64,000 bases of DNA, taken from contig NZ_LDPE01000007.1 of the NCBI RefSeq assembly GCF_001447995.1, forward strand, positions 85,596-149,595, given 5' to 3'. This stretch comes from Maribacter dokdonensis DSW-8 (GTDB taxonomy: Bacteria > Bacteroidota > Bacteroidia > Flavobacteriales > Flavobacteriaceae). Below the pieces are notes generated by a model. The model was given only the letters and a program-made list of their open reading frames with translations. It ran no database searches and was not told the DNA's origin. The position numbers and the translations under genes were made by a program. Positions 1-9,476 of the stretch are shown piece after piece. The stretch's first letter is position 1. The number at the start of each line of letters is the position of its first letter.

Positions 1-1
1 A

Positions 2-1060
2 TCTGGTCTTTCAGGTAGAGAGTTAGCCGTAGTAGGTGCTATTCAACATTTTAAAATTTTCTTAATAGGTAGGGACCCAAGGCAAATTGGTGCACTTTGG
101 CAAGAAATGTATCGTGGTCAATATTTTGAAGGAGGTCGTGTATTAACAGCCGCTATCTCTGCAATTGATATTGCCTTGCATGATGTTAAAAGTAAAGTTC
201 TTGAAATTCCCATATATGATCTTTTAGGGGGTAAGCAACGAGATTATGTAGAGTGTTTTGCTTCCGTGCGTTTCACGACAAAAGAAGAGTTGTTGCATTA
301 TTCAAGAATTTTGGTAAAAGATGGATGGAATATGCTACGATTGGCTCCCGCAGAGTTTGAATCTCAGAAAGACCCGGGTGTTTTTGAGCCAAGAACTTCT
401 ATTGCACTTTTGGCAGATTGGGTTACGGAATTGCGCAAAGAAATTGGTTCTAAAATAACAATGGGCATAGATTATCATACTAGGCTGTCTATACCAGAAA
501 CTTATTCGTTCATACAAAGAATGCCTAAAGGAACTTTAGATTTTATTGAGGAACCTATTAGAGATGAAAACCCTGAAGCTTATAAAAGTTTGCGTCAAAT
601 GGTTGATGTGCCTTTTGCTATTGGTGAGGAATTTGCAAGTAAATGGCAGTTTATGCCTTTTATTGAACAGAATATAACTCAATTTGCACGCATAGACGTA
701 TGTAATGTGGGCGGTTTGACCGAGGCTAAAAAAGTAGCGGCAATGGCAGAAACACATTACATAGATTTAATGCCGCACAATCCATTAGGACCTATATGTA
801 CAGCAGCAACTATACAATTGGCGGCTTCTTGCCCAAATTTTAGTTGGTTAGAAGAAATAAATACACCTGCCCAATATATGGGTACAAATGCACCAGAGTT
901 TTACCCAGAGCAACCCATTCTTGAAGGTCCCCGGTATAAAGTATCGGATTTGCCTGGTCTGGGTGTAGCGTTTAACGAGCAATTGGCGCTTTCTAAAGAT
1001 TTCAAGCCTATTGAAATTCCTAGATTAAGAAAAAATGATGGATCATTAACAAATTGGTAA
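2..1060 (+). CDS. Enolase-superfamily sugar-acid dehydratase (galactonate dehydratase-like), 5' end cut off
   Basis: The reading frame is open from base 2, so the gene starts before the window; the ATG at 107 is internal. The visible part is the mandelate racemase/enolase barrel. Acid-sugar dehydratase signatures are present: an Asp-Tyr-His pair (IDYHTR, about base 465), FIEEP (about 545), IGEEF (about 620), and the catalytic His in MPHNPLGP (about 770) followed by SWLEE. The HNPLGP block resembles D-galactonate dehydratase. Such enzymes dehydrate an aldonate to a 2-keto-3-deoxy acid, which the next two genes would phosphorylate and cleave. The substrate is not settled: galactonate, gluconate or an anhydrogalactonate (cycloisomerase) are all possible. 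It lies 4 bases from the kinase gene, so it is probably in the same operon. Confidence 0.8.
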   Translation, partial: SGLSGRELAVVGAIQHFKIFLIGRDPRQIGALWQEMYRGQYFEGGRVLTAAISAIDIALHDVKSKVLEIPIYDLLGGKQRDYVECFASVRFTTKEELLHYSRILVKDGWNMLRLAPAEFESQKDPGVFEPRTSIALLADWVTELRKEIGSKITMGIDYHTRLSIPETYSFIQRMPKGTLDFIEEPIRDENPEAYKSLRQMVDVPFAIGEEFASKWQFMPFIEQNITQFARIDVCNVGGLTEAKKVAAMAETHYIDLMPHNPLGPICTAATIQLAASCPNFSWLEEINTPAQYMGTNAPEFYPEQPILEGPRYKVSDLPGLGVAFNEQLALSKDFKPIEIPRLRKNDGSLTNW

Positions 1061-1064
1061 TCAA

Positions 1065-2072
1065 ATGAGCTTTGTAACTTTTGGAGAAATAATGTTGCGG
1101 TTAACGCCGAACGATCACGGACAGAAAATAAATTCTAGCAATACTTTTAATGTTAATTATGCTGGTTCAGAATCTAATGTGGCAAGTGCATTGGGCGTTT
1201 TGAACAATGATATTTCTTTTGTTACCAAATTACCGTCCAATCAGTTGGGTGATGCAGCTGTTAGAAACTTACAGGGGTTTGGTGTTCAAACTAATTTTGT
1301 GGTCCGTGGTGGCAGCAGAATTGGCACATACTTTATAGAGATAGGTGACTCCATTAGGCCATCAAGTGTTATTTATGATAGGGCAAATTCTGCAATTAGT
1401 ACTATAAAAGAAGGTGAGTTTCCGTGGGAAGAAATCCTTAGAAATAAAAAATGGATCTTTCTTTCTGGTATTACACCTGTACTTAGTGAACAATGTGCCA
1501 AAGAGACTATAAATGTTGCAAAAATAGCCAAGGAATTAGGGGTTAAGGTTGCTTTTGATATGAATTATAGAAGGACCTTATGGAAATCCAATAAAGATGC
1601 ACAGCTTATTTTTAACAAGATACTTGGTTATACTGATTTGCTTTTTGGTAATGCAGGTGTATTAAAAGATGTTTATGAGATGGATTTTGAAGGTGATTGT
1701 CCTGAAGAAAAGACTATAAACGCTGTTCTAAAGGCAAAGAAAAAGTTTGGCATTGAGCAACTGGCATTTACGATTAGAAAGCATAGCTCTGCCAGTGAGA
1801 ATGAGCTATCTGGTGTGTTGCTGTCCAATAATAACTTATCGGTAGCAAAAATTATAAAGGTGAACATAACAGATCGTTTTGGCACAGGAGATGCCTTCGC
1901 CGCTGCTTGTTTACATAGTATTAATAAAGGTGATGCGGATCAAGAAATTATAGATTTTTCTACGGCGGCTTTTGCATTAAAGCACACTATAAAGGGAGAT
2001 CAGCATACCAGTTCAGAAAATGAAATTAAATCAATAATGGAAGGTAATATCTCCGGACATGTTTTAAGATGA
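1065..2072 (+). CDS. kdgK: 2-keto-3-deoxygluconate/galactonate kinase (PfkB family)
   Basis: This is a 335-residue ribokinase/PfkB-family sugar kinase. It opens with FGEIMLRL, has the N-terminal glycine block NYAGSESNVA, and carries the PfkB signature DRFGTGDAF at residues 270-278 with catalytic Asp276. Members of this size phosphorylate 2-keto-3-deoxy aldonates at O6. The position between an acid-sugar dehydratase and a KDPG-type aldolase supports the KDG/KDGal assignment over fructokinase. Its last bases overlap the aldolase start by 4 nt (ATGA), indicating translational coupling. Confidence 0.85.
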   Translation: MSFVTFGEIMLRLTPNDHGQKINSSNTFNVNYAGSESNVASALGVLNNDISFVTKLPSNQLGDAAVRNLQGFGVQTNFVVRGGSRIGTYFIEIGDSIRPSSVIYDRANSAISTIKEGEFPWEEILRNKKWIFLSGITPVLSEQCAKETINVAKIAKELGVKVAFDMNYRRTLWKSNKDAQLIFNKILGYTDLLFGNAGVLKDVYEMDFEGDCPEEKTINAVLKAKKKFGIEQLAFTIRKHSSASENELSGVLLSNNNLSVAKIIKVNITDRFGTGDAFAAACLHSINKGDADQEIIDFSTAAFALKHTIKGDQHTSSENEIKSIMEGNISGHVLR

Positions 2073-2701
2073 ATAGAAAAGAAATAGTTGCTAGAATCAA
2101 AAATGAAAAAATTGTGGCCATTCTTCGTACAAAGAGTCAAAATGATGTGCCCCAGTTGGTGAAAATTGTCTTGGAAACCGGGGTAGATGTTCTTGAGATT
2201 ACATCTAATACGCCTGGTTATTTAGAAGAAATTACGAATGCTCGTGCCTTGTATCCAAATAAAATTATTGGAGTTGGCACAGCTATTAATGTCAAAATTG
2301 CGGAGCAAGCCATAGCAGCTGGAGCACAGTTTCTGGTTACTCCAAATACTAATGTGGATGTCGTTGCACTGAGCCATAAATATGATGTGCCCGTTTTAAT
2401 GGGCGCTATGACGCCTTCAGAGGTTTGTGTGGCTAGCGAAAATGGAGCAGATGTTGTAAAACTTTTTCCTGCCGGTGCAATGGGTCTTCAATATTTTAAA
2501 GCGTTAAAAGCACCTTTGGATCATATTGAATATTTTGCGGTGGGTGGTATTAATCCGAATTACGTTGGCGATTGGTTTAAAGCTGGTGCATCGGGTATAG
2601 GTTACGGTTGTGTGGTCAATGATGCCAAGACCGGTAAAATCGATTTTGAGGCCAGTAAAAAATTATCTGAAGATTTTGTAATTCAGGCAAAATCCAATTA
2701 A
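2069..2701 (+). CDS. eda: 2-keto-3-deoxy-6-phosphogluconate/galactonate aldolase
   Basis: This 210-residue class I aldolase has the usual Eda length. Visible active-site elements are Glu43 in LEITSNT, the phosphate and substrate loop LVTPNTN (residues 89-95), and the Schiff-base Lys131 in VVKLFPAGAMG. It splits the phosphorylated keto-deoxy acid into pyruvate and glyceraldehyde 3-phosphate. It overlaps the kinase by 4 nt and sits just upstream of a lactonase, completing an Entner-Doudoroff or De Ley-Doudoroff type branch. The C4 stereochemistry (gluco or galacto) cannot be read from the sequence. Confidence 0.88.
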   Translation: MNRKEIVARIKNEKIVAILRTKSQNDVPQLVKIVLETGVDVLEITSNTPGYLEEITNARALYPNKIIGVGTAINVKIAEQAIAAGAQFLVTPNTNVDVVALSHKYDVPVLMGAMTPSEVCVASENGADVVKLFPAGAMGLQYFKALKAPLDHIEYFAVGGINPNYVGDWFKAGASGIGYGCVVNDAKTGKIDFEASKKLSEDFVIQAKSN

Positions 2702-2702
2702 C

Positions 2703-3734
2703 ATGATTAAAAAAGTTCTATACCTACTAGTATTCATTGTTACAGCTTCCTGTAAAATGTCTAGGACTAAAGAAATATTGGGGGATGGATCCATAACATC
2801 AAACTTTTCAATTGAGATACTAGATGATGAAGCTTTACAGGTTTTAGACTCAAAAAGTACATTGAAAATAATAGCTAGTGGTTTTGATTGGGTAGAGGGA
2901 CCATTGTGGATAGAAGATGGTCAATACCTTTTGTTTTCTGATATTCCTAAAAATAAAGTCTATAAACTGAATGCCCAGAATGATACGGTAACTTATTTAA
3001 ACCCTTCTGGTTTTGATGTTGAAAATTATACAGGTTTTGGACCGGGTTCAAACGGTTTGCTGTTAAGTCCACAGGGGCAGCTGGTACTTATGCAGCATGG
3101 AGAGCGGCGTGTTGGGGTGATGAAATCAGATTTGGATAATCCAAGTCCTACGTATGCTTCTTTAATAAACAGCTTTGAAGGTAAAAGGCTGAATAGTCCC
3201 AACGACGGTGTTTTTGACAAAAATGGAAATTTGTATTTCACCGATCCACCATACGGACTTCGAAACTTAATGGAAGATGAGGATAAGGAATTGGATTTTC
3301 AGGGAGTTTATTGTCTTTTAAGATCTGGTGAACTAATTCTAATAGATAAAGAATTGAGTTTTCCGAACGGAATTACACTTTCTAGTGATAACAAATTACT
3401 TTATGTAGCAGTGTCAGATGATAAGGTTGGTGGTGCTTGGTTTCAATATAGTCTAGAAGCACCAGGTAAAGCTGTTGACAAGAAGTTATTTTATGATGTT
3501 AAGCACTTGTTGGGCAAACCTGATCAACAAGGACTTCCAGATGGTTTGAAAGCAAATAGTAAAGGCTATATTTTTGCCACGGGTCCAGGTGGGTTGTGGA
3601 TTTTTAATAAAGAAGCTAAACCTATAGCTAGAGTATACACGGGTTTATTGACTTCTAACTGTGCCTTAACAACTAATGAAAAGCGATTATTTTTAACTGC
3701 AGATAGTTATATATTGGCTTTGGCTTTAAAATAA
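2703..3734 (+). CDS. SMP-30/gluconolactonase-like lipoprotein
   Basis: The N-terminus is a lipoprotein signal (MIKKVLYLLVFIVTASC, lipobox TASC at residues 14-17), so the protein is probably exported and lipidated. The rest is a six-bladed SMP-30/gluconolactonase/LRE-like propeller with the usual metal-site blocks: Glu in WVEGPLW, Asn in NSPNDGVFD followed by YFTDPPYG, FPNGITLS, and Asp in LPDGLKANSKGY. These enzymes hydrolyse aldonolactones to the free acid. It starts one base after the aldolase stop, as the last gene of the operon. Unlike the three upstream enzymes it appears to work in the envelope. Its stop lies 2 bases from the convergent recG stop. Confidence 0.82.
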   Translation: MIKKVLYLLVFIVTASCKMSRTKEILGDGSITSNFSIEILDDEALQVLDSKSTLKIIASGFDWVEGPLWIEDGQYLLFSDIPKNKVYKLNAQNDTVTYLNPSGFDVENYTGFGPGSNGLLLSPQGQLVLMQHGERRVGVMKSDLDNPSPTYASLINSFEGKRLNSPNDGVFDKNGNLYFTDPPYGLRNLMEDEDKELDFQGVYCLLRSGELILIDKELSFPNGITLSSDNKLLYVAVSDDKVGGAWFQYSLEAPGKAVDKKLFYDVKHLLGKPDQQGLPDGLKANSKGYIFATGPGGLWIFNKEAKPIARVYTGLLTSNCALTTNEKRLFLTADSYILALALK

Positions 3735-3736
3735 AA

Positions 3737-5842
3737 CTAACTAATATACGTCCAGATATTCTTGTGTTTTACCAGCTGTGCATACATATGTCTAATAATT
3801 AGATTTTCTGGCTTGCTTAAAGATGGGTCTTCTTTTAGTAATTGTAGGGCATAGTAGCGAGCCGATTTTAAGATGTCGTTATCTTTAACTATATCCGCAA
3901 TTTTGAGATTTAACAGACCACTTTGTTGGGTGCCCATAATGTCACCTGGCCCTCGGAGTTTTAGATCTACTTCTGCAATTTCAAAGCCGTCATTTGTGGC
4001 CACCATAGTTTCTAGTCTGGTTTTGGAGTCGTTAGATAGCTTATGGCCGGTCATTAAAATACAAAAACTTTGATCGGCACCACGGCCAACACGACCACGT
4101 AATTGGTGTAGTTGCGATAAGCCAAACCGTTCTGCGCTTTCAATGATCATAACCGATGCATTAGGCACGTTGACCCCAACTTCAATAACTGTAGTGGCTA
4201 CCATTATTTGTGTTTCTCCCTTTACAAAGCGCACCATTTCAAAATCTTTGTCCGCCGGTTTCATTTGTCCATGAACTATGGAAATCTGATATTTTGGTTG
4301 TGGAAAATCGCGCACAATACTTTCATAGCCATCCATAAGATCTTTGTAATCCATGGCTTCAGATTCCTGTATTAATGGGTATACCACATAAACCTGGCGT
4401 CCTTTTTCAATTTCATCTCGTATAAAACGAAATACCTTTAATCTGTTACCGTCATAGCGATGCACTGTTTTAATGGGTTTTCTACCAGGTGGTAATTCAT
4501 CTATTACAGAAATATCCAGATCACCATACAGGCTCATAGCCAATGTTCTTGGTATGGGTGTTGCTGTCATGACCAATATATGGGGCGGAAATTCATTTTT
4601 ATGCCATAATTTAGAACGTTGCGCTACGCCAAACCGATGTTGCTCATCGATAATAGCCATTCCTAAATTCTTGTATTTAACCTTGTCCTCTAAAAGGGCA
4701 TGGGTTCCTATAAGTATATTCAATTCCCCATTTTCCAATTGCTCATGTATAGGCTTTCTAGCCGATTTTTTTACTGAGCCCGTAAGTAACGCGCAGGTAA
4801 TTTCAGTACCTGCCAGTAACTCTGATATGCCTTGAAAATGTTGGTTGGCCAGAATTTCCGTAGGCGCCATTAAACAGGCTTGAAATCCGTTGTCAATAGC
4901 CAACAACATGGTCATTACCGCAACTATGGTTTTTCCCGATCCTACATCACCCTGCAGCAATCTATTCATTTGTGCATTACTGCCAAGGTCTGCCCGTATT
5001 TCTTTTATAACCCTTTTTTGTGCTCCCGTTAATTCAAAGGGTAGTTTGTTGTTGTAGAAGTCTTTAAAATATTCACCAACTTCAAGAAATGGAAACCCTT
5101 TTATCTTTTTCTTCCGAGATACATTTTTTCCTATCAGTTGCAATTGTATATAAAAGAGCTCTTCAAATTTTAATCGCCACTGGGCTTTTGCAAGCAATTC
5201 TTGGTTTTTTGGAAAATGTATATTGAACATTGCCTCACTTTTGTCCAATAGCTTTAACTCGTACAGTAATTTGTCCGAAAGGCTTTCGGTGAACTTCCCG
5301 TTGATTTCCATGAAAAGCTGCTGCATCAATTTGCTTATGACCTTGTTGGTTATACCTTTATTACCTAATTTCTCCGTAGATGGGTACACGGGTTGCATGT
5401 ACACTTTTGTGCCTTGCTCGTGCTCTTTTAATGGCTCCATCTCTGGGTGGGGCATTGAGAAAGTACCATTAAACCAATTGCATTTACCGAATATCACGTA
5501 CGGTACGTTTAATTTTAGATTTTCACGAATCCATTTTTGACCTCTAAACCAGACTAATTCTATTTCTCCTGTGTCATCTTTAAAACGAGCTACCAACCGT
5601 GTACCTTTTTTTTGTTCAACGGTTTTAATATTGATGATTTTTCCAATAATCTGCACATCGGCATTGCTACGTTGCAATTGACCAATTTTATAATATTGGG
5701 TTTTATCAATGTAGCGGTTAGGAAAAAGGTTCAGCAAATCTTGGTAGGTGCTTACTCCTAATTCTGACTTTAAGGTTTCGGCCCTATTGGGACCAACACC
5801 TTTTAAGTATACTACGGGAGTTTGCAAGAAGTTTGCGTTCAT
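3737..5842 (-). CDS. recG: ATP-dependent DNA helicase RecG
   Basis: At 701 residues this is full-length RecG. An N-terminal wedge/OB region (YLKGVGPNRAETL, then the FARF/IELVWF section) is followed by an SF2 helicase core: Walker A GDVGSGKT near residue 299, DEQHRFGV near 397, TATPIPRTL, and the motif V-VI region TTVIEVGVNVPNA with QLRGRVGRG. RecG reverses stalled replication forks and remodels branched DNA. It stands alone, convergent with the sugar-acid operon and divergent from the M1 peptidase gene. Nothing unusual was seen. Confidence 0.96.
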   Translation of the reverse strand: MNANFLQTPVVYLKGVGPNRAETLKSELGVSTYQDLLNLFPNRYIDKTQYYKIGQLQRSNADVQIIGKIINIKTVEQKKGTRLVARFKDDTGEIELVWFRGQKWIRENLKLNVPYVIFGKCNWFNGTFSMPHPEMEPLKEHEQGTKVYMQPVYPSTEKLGNKGITNKVISKLMQQLFMEINGKFTESLSDKLLYELKLLDKSEAMFNIHFPKNQELLAKAQWRLKFEELFYIQLQLIGKNVSRKKKIKGFPFLEVGEYFKDFYNNKLPFELTGAQKRVIKEIRADLGSNAQMNRLLQGDVGSGKTIVAVMTMLLAIDNGFQACLMAPTEILANQHFQGISELLAGTEITCALLTGSVKKSARKPIHEQLENGELNILIGTHALLEDKVKYKNLGMAIIDEQHRFGVAQRSKLWHKNEFPPHILVMTATPIPRTLAMSLYGDLDISVIDELPPGRKPIKTVHRYDGNRLKVFRFIRDEIEKGRQVYVVYPLIQESEAMDYKDLMDGYESIVRDFPQPKYQISIVHGQMKPADKDFEMVRFVKGETQIMVATTVIEVGVNVPNASVMIIESAERFGLSQLHQLRGRVGRGADQSFCILMTGHKLSNDSKTRLETMVATNDGFEIAEVDLKLRGPGDIMGTQQSGLLNLKIADIVKDNDILKSARYYALQLLKEDPSLSKPENLIIRHMYAQLVKHKNIWTYIS

Positions 5843-5862
5843 GGTACTAAAATAGGGATAAG

Positions 5863-5882
5863 CCCCTTAATCCCCAAAGGGG
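5863..5882. repeat. Short G/C-run palindrome between recG and the M1 peptidase gene
   Basis: CCCCTT (5863-5868) and AAGGGG (5877-5882) form a small hairpin around AATCCCCA, inside a longer run that alternates GGGAT/ATCCCC motifs (5853-5887). It stands out in AT-rich DNA. It lies upstream of both divergent genes, so a terminator role is unlikely. It may be a dispersed short repeat of the genome; only one copy was noticed here. Confidence 0.4.
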
Positions 5883-5995
5883 ATAATGTCATTACTGCTC
5901 TTGTAAATATGGTTCTAATGGTAACTGGCGAAATAAGTGTTGTTTAGCATCACATTCAATTCAGGTAAAGGTTAGGGAAGTGCTCCCCAAAACAT

Positions 5996-6003
5996 TAAAT
6001 TTG
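5996..6003 (+). promoter_or_regulatory. Bacteroidota -7 promoter element (TAAATTTG)
   Basis: TAAATTTG matches the Bacteroidota sigma-A -7 consensus TAnnTTTG exactly and lies 25 bases before the preferred ATG (6029) of the M1 peptidase gene. No convincing -33 TTG was found at the usual distance, so support is partial. Confidence 0.4.
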
Positions 6004-6028
6004 AAATGTTATTTGTTTGGTATGCTGT

Positions 6029-8098
6029 ATGAAGAAATTAATTTTCACCCTTTTTTTATTCTTATCCCTCTATGCTTTTGGGCAACATCAAGATAAAGTA
6101 GATTTTATTAAAGCCAAGGTTTACTTAGGTTTTTTACCTAAAGAGAAAAAGATTAAAGGCGGAGTGATCTATCGTTTTCATGTGTTACAAAATGTTGATT
6201 CCGTATTTTTTGATGCAAAGAATATGGATTTTTCAAAAGTAGAACTGGATGGGGAAAATATAGACTTCACTGCCACAGAAAAGACAATTTCCATTACACA
6301 AAAATTCAAAGCGGGTGAATCACATAAACTGATGATCCAGTATATAGCCAAGCCTAAACAAACGGTTTATTTTATTGGTTGGGATGATGAATTAGAAGGT
6401 AATGAACAAATATGGACGCAAGGCCAAGGAAAGTATACCAGTTATTGGCTTCCTAGTTTTGATGACATGGAAGAAAAGGTAGAATTTGATCTTACCATTG
6501 AAGCCGATAAAAAATATCAAGTAATTGCAAATGGTAAACTACTTCTAAAAACTGATAATGATGAGGAAGATGCTATTTGGTTATTTGATATGAAAAAACC
6601 TATGAGCAGTTATTTGTTGGCATTCGCTATAGGTATATATCAAAAGCAGGTATTAACATCTGAAAGTGGGATAACTATCGAAAACTATTACTACCCAAAT
6701 GATAGTCTAAAAGTGGAACCTACTTACAGGAACACTAAAGAGATATTTAATTTTTTAGAAAATGAATTAGGTGTGCCGTATCCATGGCAAGATTATAAAC
6801 AGGTTCCTGTTCATGATTTTTTATATGCAGGCATGGAAAATCCGAGCGCTACTTTTTTCTCTGATGCATATGTTATTGATTCCACTTCGTTTATAGATAG
6901 AAATTATGTAAACATCAATGCGCATGAATTAGCGCACCAATGGTTTGGTAATTTGGTAACGGAAAAGAATAGTGAACACCACTGGTTACATGAAGGTTTT
7001 GCTACCTATTATGCCTATTTGGCCGAAAAGGAAATTTTTGGTGACGATTATTTCTATTGGAAGCTATTTGATACAGCTAAAACGCTAAGTGATATTTCTG
7101 AAAAAGGAGAGGGGCAGAGTTTATTGAACCCTAAGGCTAGTAGTCTTACCTTTTATGAAAAAGGGGCATGGGCTTTAGCTATTTTGAGAGAAGAAATTGG
7201 GGACTCCGCATTTAAAACAGGAATTAAAGCTTACTTAGATAAATATAAGTTTAAAAATGTGACTGTTACTGATTTTATTAATGAAATGGAGGAAGTAAGT
7301 AATCAAGATTTAGACAGTTTCCGGAGGAATTGGTTAGAAGCTGATTTATTCCTGATTGAAGAAGCAAAAGAGTACCTTATAAGAAATAGTGCTACCCATA
7401 AAAAATATTATGATTTAATTTCAGGTAATTCAAAAGAGTTTTCGCCTTCTGAAATTTTATCAAATCCTAAGTTTTCATTACAATTAAAGCTGGCCTTACT
7501 TAGCCTAAGAAATGACTTTTCTGCATTGGAATTACCTGTTTTGATTACGAGTGACAATGTAAAAGTTAGGCAATTTGCCGCTGAGAAAATGGGTAAAATA
7601 CATGAGTCTCTTAAAGAGGATGCAGAAGCGCTATTATTAGATGATAGTTACGTAACCAACGAAATAATGTTATATAATTTGTGGTCTAGTTTTGAGCAGG
7701 ATAGGGTTATGTATTTAGAAGAAACAAAGGATTTTGTTGGTTTGCCTAATAAAAGCTTTCGGCAACTTTGGTTGACATTGGCATTGTTTACACCCGAATA
7801 TAAACCTACGGAGAAGGTATACTTTCACCGAGAACTTGTGGGATATACAAGCGCTGTATACAATCCGGAAGTAAGACAAACGGCCTTTCAATATCTGTCC
7901 GAAATTAATGCTCTAAATGATGAAGCCTTGGTCAATTTAATTAAAGCTACCAACCATCATTCTTGGCAATTTAGAAATTATGCCAGGCTATTGTTAGATA
8001 GGTTATGGGAAAACGACGAACAGAAAAAGGAAATTGAAAAGGTGGCAAATCAACTAAATTCAGCAGATTTGCGTTATCTTAAAACGAAATTAAAATAA
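6029..8098 (+). CDS. M1-family metallopeptidase (aminopeptidase N-like), secreted
   Basis: The preferred start is the ATG at 6029, which gives a clean signal peptide (MKKLIFTLFLFLSLYAFGQ); the upstream in-frame TTG at 6017 would add MVCC in front. The 689-residue product has the M1 N-terminal beta domain, the exopeptidase motif GMEN (268-271) and the zinc site HELAH (299-303) with Glu322 in WLHEGFATYY. A helical C-terminal domain with HEAT-like repeats follows. It should remove N-terminal residues from peptides in the periplasm. The patatin gene follows 2 bases later, so they are probably co-transcribed. All catalytic residues are present, unlike the dead M1-like protein at 26554-29403. Confidence 0.92.
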   Translation: MKKLIFTLFLFLSLYAFGQHQDKVDFIKAKVYLGFLPKEKKIKGGVIYRFHVLQNVDSVFFDAKNMDFSKVELDGENIDFTATEKTISITQKFKAGESHKLMIQYIAKPKQTVYFIGWDDELEGNEQIWTQGQGKYTSYWLPSFDDMEEKVEFDLTIEADKKYQVIANGKLLLKTDNDEEDAIWLFDMKKPMSSYLLAFAIGIYQKQVLTSESGITIENYYYPNDSLKVEPTYRNTKEIFNFLENELGVPYPWQDYKQVPVHDFLYAGMENPSATFFSDAYVIDSTSFIDRNYVNINAHELAHQWFGNLVTEKNSEHHWLHEGFATYYAYLAEKEIFGDDYFYWKLFDTAKTLSDISEKGEGQSLLNPKASSLTFYEKGAWALAILREEIGDSAFKTGIKAYLDKYKFKNVTVTDFINEMEEVSNQDLDSFRRNWLEADLFLIEEAKEYLIRNSATHKKYYDLISGNSKEFSPSEILSNPKFSLQLKLALLSLRNDFSALELPVLITSDNVKVRQFAAEKMGKIHESLKEDAEALLLDDSYVTNEIMLYNLWSSFEQDRVMYLEETKDFVGLPNKSFRQLWLTLALFTPEYKPTEKVYFHRELVGYTSAVYNPEVRQTAFQYLSEINALNDEALVNLIKATNHHSWQFRNYARLLLDRLWENDEQKKEIEKVANQLNSADLRYLKTKLK

Positions 8099-8100
8099 TA

Positions 8101-9015
8101 ATGAAAGCATTGGTTATTTCTGGTGGTGGTAGTAAAGGTGCCTTTGCAGGTGGTGTTGCTCAATACCTTATTCAAGAAGAGGGTAGAAAATATGATATTT
8201 TCGTAGGTACTTCTACTGGTAGTCTTCTAATCTCTCATTTGGCATTAGGTAAGCTAGATAAGATTAAGGAAATCTATTCTAATGTGAATCAAAAGAGTAT
8301 TTTTAACAACTGCCCTTTTCTAGTGAAGAACATTCGTGGTAATGAAGAAATTTCAATTAACCATTGGAATGTTTTACGAAATTTTCTAACCGGTAAAAAG
8401 ACCTTTGGTGAGAGTGAAAATCTTAGAAAGCTTATTGAAAATAGTTTAACCATTGAAGAATTTGAAACTTTAAAAAATGGAGATTCTGATGTAGTTATAA
8501 CAGTTTCTAACCTCTCATTAAATCAAGTGGAGTATAAGTCAATTAAAGATTGCACTTATGAAGATTATTGTGACTGGGTATGGATTTCGGCAAACTACAC
8601 TCCCTTTATGAGTTTGGTGCGCAAAAACTATTGTGAATATGCAGATGGTGGTCTAGGTAGTATTGTGCCAATTGAGGAAGCAATAAAAAGAGGTGCTACT
8701 GAAGTAGATGTTGTTGTTTTACATACAGAAGTAAATTATATGAACAGGGTAGCTTCTCGAAATCCGTTTGAGTTAATTACTACGATGATGAGTTTTATTC
8801 TTGACCGTATTGAAAATCAGAATATAAGAATTGGAAAATTGGTCGCTAATCAAAAGAATGCCATTATAAACCTGTTTTATACCCCCACGATATTAACGAC
8901 TAATTCTTTAATTTTTGATAAGGCAAAAATGACACTTTGGTGGAAAAGAGGATACTTGTATGCCAAAAATAAAAATGAAGAGACAAACCCCATAGAGCCA
9001 AACGAACACGAATAA
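8101..9015 (+). CDS. Patatin-like phospholipase
   Basis: This 304-residue protein has the patatin Ser-Asp dyad: oxyanion loop GGGSKG (residues 8-13), nucleophile elbow GTSTG (36-40, Ser38) and the Asp182 motif ADGG. No signal peptide or membrane segment is seen, so it is probably a cytosolic or membrane-associated acyl hydrolase acting on phospholipids. The ATG lies directly after the stop of the M1 peptidase gene, indicating an operon, though a functional link is not evident. The C-terminal tail is short and charged. Confidence 0.88.
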   Translation: MKALVISGGGSKGAFAGGVAQYLIQEEGRKYDIFVGTSTGSLLISHLALGKLDKIKEIYSNVNQKSIFNNCPFLVKNIRGNEEISINHWNVLRNFLTGKKTFGESENLRKLIENSLTIEEFETLKNGDSDVVITVSNLSLNQVEYKSIKDCTYEDYCDWVWISANYTPFMSLVRKNYCEYADGGLGSIVPIEEAIKRGATEVDVVVLHTEVNYMNRVASRNPFELITTMMSFILDRIENQNIRIGKLVANQKNAIINLFYTPTILTTNSLIFDKAKMTLWWKRGYLYAKNKNEETNPIEPNEHE

Positions 9016-9022
9016 AGATTGG

Positions 9023-9466
9023 TTATTTATCTATAGTTTTTTGGTTTTTTAATGCAAGAAATATTCCAACACAGCCATTACCCAAGCATAAAGGGGAAAA
9101 GAGCAAAGTGTCCATTTGAGCAAATTCAGTTGTGGTTACTTCTTTGAAAAAACCAACATATTTAAATTCTCCTATAGCTCTTATTAAAAATATGATAGGA
9201 ATTATCCATTGCCCAAATTTAAAGAAGTACTTGAAAACTTTAAAGTTCAAATTGCTTGGGTTTTGCGTATAAACAATTGCGAATAAGAGCAAAACTACTC
9301 CCACAAGTATACAATCTACTGTAGTTGGGGCAAGTAAAATATTTCCGTTTTCATCGGCTGGTAATGAGCTGCTATAGCCAATTGACCCACCTGCACTCCA
9401 ATAAAAGTGAATTATGGATAAGGCGAGAAATGTTGTTATCAAACAATATTTTAAAACATTCCTCAT
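9023..9466 (-). CDS. DUF3995-like four-helix membrane protein
   Basis: A longer frame opens at 9508 but overlaps the upstream gene by 32 bases; starting at the ATG at 9466 leaves a 10-base gap and puts the first hydrophobic helix at the N-terminus (MRNVLKYCLITTFLALSIIHFYW). About four membrane segments are predicted by eye. The HFYWSAGG block after helix 1 and the loop pattern resemble the uncharacterised DUF3995 family. No catalytic motif is visible and the function is unknown. It follows the gene at 9477-9995 and is probably co-transcribed with it. Confidence 0.6.
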   Translation of the reverse strand: MRNVLKYCLITTFLALSIIHFYWSAGGSIGYSSSLPADENGNILLAPTTVDCILVGVVLLLFAIVYTQNPSNLNFKVFKYFFKFGQWIIPIIFLIRAIGEFKYVGFFKEVTTTEFAQMDTLLFSPLCLGNGCVGIFLALKNQKTIDK

Positions 9467-9476
9467 TTTCAAAAGA

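Noticed and set aside
5863..5882. Terminator of recG
   Set aside because: It lies upstream of recG and of the M1 gene, with no T-run on either side.
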